25,842 nucleotides of DNA, taken from IMG/VR virus record IMGVR_UViG_3300007735_000536, positions 1-25,842 of that record, one strand, 5' to 3'. This DNA is from a virus. The position numbers and the translations under genes are program-made. The notes under the pieces are model-generated. The model worked only from the letters and a program-made list of their open reading frames with translations, had not been told where the DNA came from and ran no database searches. Of the stretch, positions 22,675-25,842 are shown piece by piece (within the stretch, counting starts at the first letter, position 1; each line of letters starts with the position of its first letter).

Positions 22675-24230
22675 CTGGCAAAGATATCGAAATCGCTATT
22701 GGCTACAGTTTGGGCTACAAAAGTCTTTGATGCTCCATCCCCCGGACGAGTCATGCGCTTGTATTCACCACCACCTAACAAGAGATATCCAAAGGCATCA
22801 CCAACGTGGGAATGTTCGTTTTTGTTTGGGGTATCCCTAAACCGCTCCTGACCAGATCCTACCGATACCCGCTTGAAGTGGTACCCACCAGCCAAGGATT
22901 TGCGTAGTAGCTTGCATTTGCTGTCAACCATGAGTCCCGGCTTGCCGTTTATTAAGCGTTGCATGGGTGCGGCAGCTGATTCTCTACGAACCTTAAAATC
23001 ATTCGAGGGTGTCGGCTGTGCCTTGAGACCTAAAGTTCTGAGGAAGTCAAAAGCTGTGACCTCATAGATGGCATCCCTCGCCATACCAGCGGGATCGCCC
23101 CATACCAACACTTGCATACCTGGGTACTTTGCGTTGATTTCAGCAATGAGTTGGTGGCCAAAGCGCTCCAAGCCCATATCAAAGGTAACTATCTCCTCAA
23201 TGACTTGCCACCTACCGCTAGGCAACCTCTGCCCAATCACCGCAGCGGGTGTTAAACCAAAGTCAAGACCGATCTGAATCGGCACAGAGTTGTCTAAAAT
23301 AGTCTCTCCAGACATGATGTTATCGTCATATTCTGGCCAAACCGACTTGCCCTCTTGGACGTAGGTATATTTGCCCTCAGCGTAGCACCTGATCCAATCA
23401 ATGTTCTTACCTAGTAGCATCTGCTGGTAGTAGCCTGGTGGTAGGTTGGCTACGTTCTCAGCCTTGTTATTAAGTTGCCACCACTTGCCAGCCGAGAAGA
23501 TGCAGTCATTAGCCTCTGGGTTTTCTGGGAGGTCATCTTTTGCAACCTCGATAATCCCGCCTGGCTGTTTAAAGAACTTCCAAGCGTATGGGCCTGTCAT
23601 CTTTTCTTTCTCTGCCATCCTAAACCACCAATGGTCATCATCCATGGGGTTGGTATCCATCCAAATCCCATGCCAGCTGGCACCACCATCTCGCTTAGTA
23701 GGGTATCTACCTACTCGGTGTGTAAGGCCATCGATTACAGCCTTGGGTAACTCTCGTGCCTCATTAACCCATGCCCCTGTTAGCTCTAAGGATAATAGCT
23801 TTCGCACGTCCTTTGGCTGGTCAAGAGCTAGGAAGATTACCTCGCAATCAATACCAGCTGCATCATCTTTAGCCGGTAGTCGGATGTGGTGGGTAATCGG
23901 TGGGGTATAGAGCATTGGCCCAAAGGTATTCTCTGGGAAAAGGTCTTGCCAAGTCTTTATGGTCGTTGTCTTGAGTTCGGGGTAGCTATTGCGTACAATG
24001 ACAAAACGGGTATATCGGACACCATCGATAGGGGAGGGCTTTTGCTGAATGGCTCTGATAAACACCTCGGCAGCGCAAGCATATGACTTGCCCGATCCTA
24101 CTGGCCCCATCATCCCACGCACGAATGCATTACTCGTTAAGAACTTATAAACCTCTGGGGATTTGGAGAAATCAAGGCTAATACCAGTTGATGGTATTTG
24201 TTTGCTTGACATTTCTTTTGTTTTAGCCAT
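22671..24230 (-). CDS. terL: Terminase large subunit
   Basis: 519-aa packaging ATPase/nuclease. Walker A is at 42-49 (GPVGSGKS), and the Walker B/catalytic Glu region at 152-159 (GAWVNEAR). A coupling-type segment, WMDTNPMDDDHWW, is at 190-202. The nuclease domain shows acidic positions in IQIGLDFGLTPAA (Asp323), VLVWGDPAGMARD (Asp379), and the late HSHVGDAFGYLL. Length and architecture are complete. ATG at 24230 is the first gene of the minus-strand late operon. No recognisable small terminase lies next to it in the window, which is unusual. Confidence 0.95.
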   Translation of the reverse strand: MAKTKEMSSKQIPSTGISLDFSKSPEVYKFLTSNAFVRGMMGPVGSGKSYACAAEVFIRAIQQKPSPIDGVRYTRFVIVRNSYPELKTTTIKTWQDLFPENTFGPMLYTPPITHHIRLPAKDDAAGIDCEVIFLALDQPKDVRKLLSLELTGAWVNEARELPKAVIDGLTHRVGRYPTKRDGGASWHGIWMDTNPMDDDHWWFRMAEKEKMTGPYAWKFFKQPGGIIEVAKDDLPENPEANDCIFSAGKWWQLNNKAENVANLPPGYYQQMLLGKNIDWIRCYAEGKYTYVQEGKSVWPEYDDNIMSGETILDNSVPIQIGLDFGLTPAAVIGQRLPSGRWQVIEEIVTFDMGLERFGHQLIAEINAKYPGMQVLVWGDPAGMARDAIYEVTAFDFLRTLGLKAQPTPSNDFKVRRESAAAPMQRLINGKPGLMVDSKCKLLRKSLAGGYHFKRVSVGSGQERFRDTPNKNEHSHVGDAFGYLLLGGGEYKRMTRPGDGASKTFVAQTVANSDFDIFAR

Positions 24231-24286
24231 TGATTTTTAACGCTTTTCAGTTAATATTAGCTAACTTTAACATTATAAGGTATGTC
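24231..24286. promoter_or_regulatory. Divergent promoter region between terminase and phosphoesterase genes
   Basis: A 56-bp AT-rich gap between divergent genes. For the minus strand, a perfect TATAAT lies at 24277-24272; its -35 would fall in the start of the phosphoesterase gene and is poor. For the plus strand, TTGATT (24230-24235), 16 bases and TAATAT (24252-24257) make a weak sigma-70-like promoter, with an AAGG SD before ATG at 24287. An inverted repeat AGTTA-8 nt-TAACT (24249-24266) spans the middle and could be a regulator site. Sites were found by eye. Confidence 0.45.
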
Positions 24287-25246
24287 ATGGTTAAAAAAGT
24301 GTGTACCGATGAAGAGTTTATTTCCGTTTGGAAGAGACTGCAATCCCCAGAAAAGGTTGCCCAAGTTATTGGTCTTAGCGCCCGCAATGTAATGAAAAGG
24401 CGCAGAACGATAGAGAACAAATATGACATTGTCTTGGATGCTCTATCTCCCTCTGGACAGCCTAAGATTTACATTCCAGACGAGCAGATGCAAGCTAACG
24501 TCACCATCGATAATGGCACAATCCTAGTTGGCTCAGATTGCCACTACAACCCAGAATACGTTACAACAGCTCACCGAGGCTTTGTCGAATTTGTAAAGTA
24601 TCTGAAACCAAAGATTGTCATTCTCAATGGGGATATAGCAGACTTCGCTAGTATTTCACAGCATCACCGCATTGGCTGGCAGAAAGGCCCCACAGTCAAA
24701 GAGGAGTTAGATGAGATCCAAGAACGATTAGGGGATATTGAAAGGGTAAGACCGGCTGGGTGCAAGTTGATGATTTCGATCGGGAACCACGATTTGAGAT
24801 TCTCAGGCAAACTTAGTAACGTACTCCCAATGTACGAGGGCATCAAGGGTTTTGATATTGCTGACCACACCCCGCATTGGAAGTGGTACTGGTCTATCAT
24901 GGTCAACCAGACTTGCATGATTAAACATCGTTGGCATAACGGCATCCATGCGGTTTATAACAATACGATGAAATCAGGCACCAGCTTTGTCTCTGGGCAT
25001 CTGCATTCTCTCAAGGTAACCCCTTGGACAGACTACACCGGCACCCGATATGGGGTAGATACTGGAACGATGGCCTGTATTAAGGACAACCAGTTTGCGT
25101 ACACAGAAAATAATCCTGTCAACTGGAGGGCTGGATTTGCAGTCTTGACCTTTATCAACGGCAAACTCATGCCACCAGAGCTGGCAGAGGTTATCAATGA
25201 GGATGAGGGTCTAATCTACTTCCGAGGCAAGCTCATCAAGGTATGA
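24287..25246 (+). CDS. Helix-turn-helix plus calcineurin-like metallophosphoesterase
   Basis: 319 aa from ATG at 24287 (AAGG SD; the upstream in-frame TTG would overlap the terminase start). Residues 8-45 form a helix-turn-helix (SPEKVAQVIGLSARNVMKRR). Residues 78-265 are a calcineurin-like phosphoesterase with all metal motifs: D84-x-H86, GD at 115-116 (LNGDIADF), GNHD at 166-169, a His in MIKHRWHNG (214) and GHLH at 237-240. This superfamily cleaves phosphoester bonds in nucleic acids, nucleotides or proteins; the substrate here is unknown. The HTH suggests DNA as target. It is divergent from terminase and overlaps the SprT-like gene by ATGA. It could be a DNA nuclease/repair factor or a packaging accessory. 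Confidence 0.88.
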   Translation: MVKKVCTDEEFISVWKRLQSPEKVAQVIGLSARNVMKRRRTIENKYDIVLDALSPSGQPKIYIPDEQMQANVTIDNGTILVGSDCHYNPEYVTTAHRGFVEFVKYLKPKIVILNGDIADFASISQHHRIGWQKGPTVKEELDEIQERLGDIERVRPAGCKLMISIGNHDLRFSGKLSNVLPMYEGIKGFDIADHTPHWKWYWSIMVNQTCMIKHRWHNGIHAVYNNTMKSGTSFVSGHLHSLKVTPWTDYTGTRYGVDTGTMACIKDNQFAYTENNPVNWRAGFAVLTFINGKLMPPELAEVINEDEGLIYFRGKLIKV

Positions 25247-25599
25247 TCCAGCTGACATCCACGATTCTCAAGAATATGTACACCATGCTTGTGGTGTGTA
25301 AGCCTTTTGATAAGTGGGATATGCCTCTCCCAGAGCAGATCAAGTTCATCGTTGACCACGATCCCGATACGATGGGAACCTATCTTTATGATGATGGGGG
25401 CAAGCATGAACACGTTATTACCATCTCAGCAGCTCGCTGTGGGTTCTTAGATACAGTTATTCGGACAATGGCGCATGAAATGATCCACGCTAGTCGGTGG
25501 AACACCTCAACCGCAGCATGGCAAAAGCATGATAAAACCTTTCGGCATCGAGCCAAACTGGTAGCGGATGAACTGGGCTTTGATCCGCTAGAGCTTTAA
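25243..25599 (+). CDS. SprT-like zinc metallopeptidase
   Basis: 118 aa. The zinc site is AHEMIHASR at 77-85 (HExxH: His78, Glu79, His82), followed by HDKTFRHRA at 96-104, which supplies the third His as in SprT/Spartan-type proteases. The short N-terminal part has a WDMPLPEQIKF stretch and a strand-rich segment (HVITISAARC). At 118 aa it is the minimal protease domain without the C-terminal zinc ribbon of cellular SprT. ATG at 25243 overlaps the phosphoesterase stop (ATGA), so the two are co-translated. Cellular relatives remove proteins crosslinked to DNA; the phage substrate is unknown. Confidence 0.85.
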   Translation: MIQLTSTILKNMYTMLVVCKPFDKWDMPLPEQIKFIVDHDPDTMGTYLYDDGGKHEHVITISAARCGFLDTVIRTMAHEMIHASRWNTSTAAWQKHDKTFRHRAKLVADELGFDPLEL

Positions 25600-25650
25600 T
25601 GATTCATATTTGATACATAAAGTCGGTTAATGATTGCTTTATGATACAAA
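25596..25650. repeat. Direct and inverted repeats between convergent genes
   Basis: TTAATGATT occurs at 25596-25604 and 25627-25635, each followed by an AT-rich run ending in TGATACA (about 18 of 22 positions equal, period 31). The same region has an inverted repeat: CATAAAG (25616-25622) pairs with CTTTATG (25637-25643), with outer TTTG/CAAA arms (25609-25612/25647-25650). There are no strong U-runs, so terminator activity is uncertain; a regulator site is an alternative. Confidence 0.45.
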
Positions 25651-25653
25651 TTG

Positions 25654-25842
25654 TTACTTTGTGGCCAGAATATAAAGCCCTACATTACTAAACGCATACC
25701 CGCTATATACCACCGCCATAGGCACGTTACCCTTTAGTCCTTGCTCTACAGCTATGTAGCCATAGATCAGACCTGTAACGATAATCAGCCAGGCGCTCAC
25801 TTGTTGGCTTTTCTCAACGCAATATGCTTTTGGAGGATGTGC
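25654..25842 (-). CDS. Small membrane protein, 5' end cut by window edge
   Basis: The reverse strand is open from the window edge to TAA at 25654-25656, giving 62 residues. It has one hydrophobic segment (AWLIIVTGLIYGYIAV), a short polar loop (EQGLKGNVP) and a second hydrophobic segment (MAVVYSGYAFSNVGLYIL). This is a two-span hairpin, possibly of holin or superinfection-type size. GTG at 25800 is a possible internal start, but the frame continues beyond the edge, so the true start is unknown. It is convergent with the SprT-like gene. No family recognised. Confidence 0.55.
   Translation of the reverse strand, partial: AHPPKAYCVEKSQQVSAWLIIVTGLIYGYIAVEQGLKGNVPMAVVYSGYAFSNVGLYILATK

Noticed and set aside
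23446-23910. 154-codon plus-strand frame opposite terminase
   Set aside because: Shadow of a firmly identified terminase, with no SD and no family resemblance.
24230-24286. 19-residue N-terminal extension of the phosphoesterase from TTG at 24230
   Set aside because: It would cover the divergent control region and start on the terminase start codon; ATG at 24287 has an AAGG SD and begins a normal-looking N-terminus.
1-25842. tRNA genes, integrase, attachment sites or insertion sequences
   Set aside because: No cloverleaf, recombinase motif or terminal inverted repeat was recognised in reading both strands; coding density leaves almost no room.

Overview
The window is a contiguous piece of a tailed-phage (podovirus-like) genome, about 43-44 % GC by eye. 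It covers nearly the whole virion and lysis region. Host and habitat cannot be read directly. Strong Shine-Dalgarno (SD) sites, a GH24 lysozyme without a wall-binding domain and a 3TM-type holin fit a Gram-negative host. The small-protein families and the fibre style resemble those of uncultured aquatic phages (inference). The head and tail set is a short-tailed-phage mixture: a T7-type head-tail connector, T7 gp11/gp12-type tail tubular proteins and a gp14-like internal protein, combined with a non-T7 major capsid protein and a Bbp19-like small protein as in Bordetella phage BPP-1. No integrase, replication gene or reverse transcriptase is visible, so lifestyle is undecided.

Layout. Late genes run right to left on the minus strand. 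From 24230 downward they are: large terminase (24230-22671); a GNAT-like protein; a cluster of seven small proteins, several of them local duplicates (22179-20372); a 129-aa portal-adjacent protein; portal (19981-18404); a Bbp19-like protein; scaffold (18137-17361); a rho-independent terminator (17329-17300); a 209-nt structured leader; major capsid protein (17090-16248); a small putative decoration protein; a hairpin; tail tubular A and B; four internal/ejection-type proteins (13270-5972); a T7-type tail fibre with a decapeptide repeat (5934-4312); two duplicated tip-plus-accessory cassettes flanking a fibre with a self-cleaving S74 chaperone (4315-1737); and a lysis region of small basic and membrane proteins, holin and lysozyme, the last cut by the left edge. 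Almost every junction is a TAATG or ATGA stop/start overlap, so expression is probably translationally coupled over long polycistronic messages.

A short divergent region (24231-24286) separates the late operon from two plus-strand genes: a helix-turn-helix plus calcineurin-like phosphoesterase protein and a SprT-like zinc protease, which overlap by ATGA. They converge on a 5'-truncated minus-strand membrane-protein gene at the right edge, with an inverted repeat between them.

Points most worth a second look are the independently bracketed capsid unit with its structured leader, the HTH-phosphoesterase/SprT pair where a small terminase might be expected, the duplicated fibre-tip/accessory cassettes, a polyvalent-type protein in an ejection-protein slot, and an endolysin with Cys in place of the catalytic Asp but no SAR anchor.
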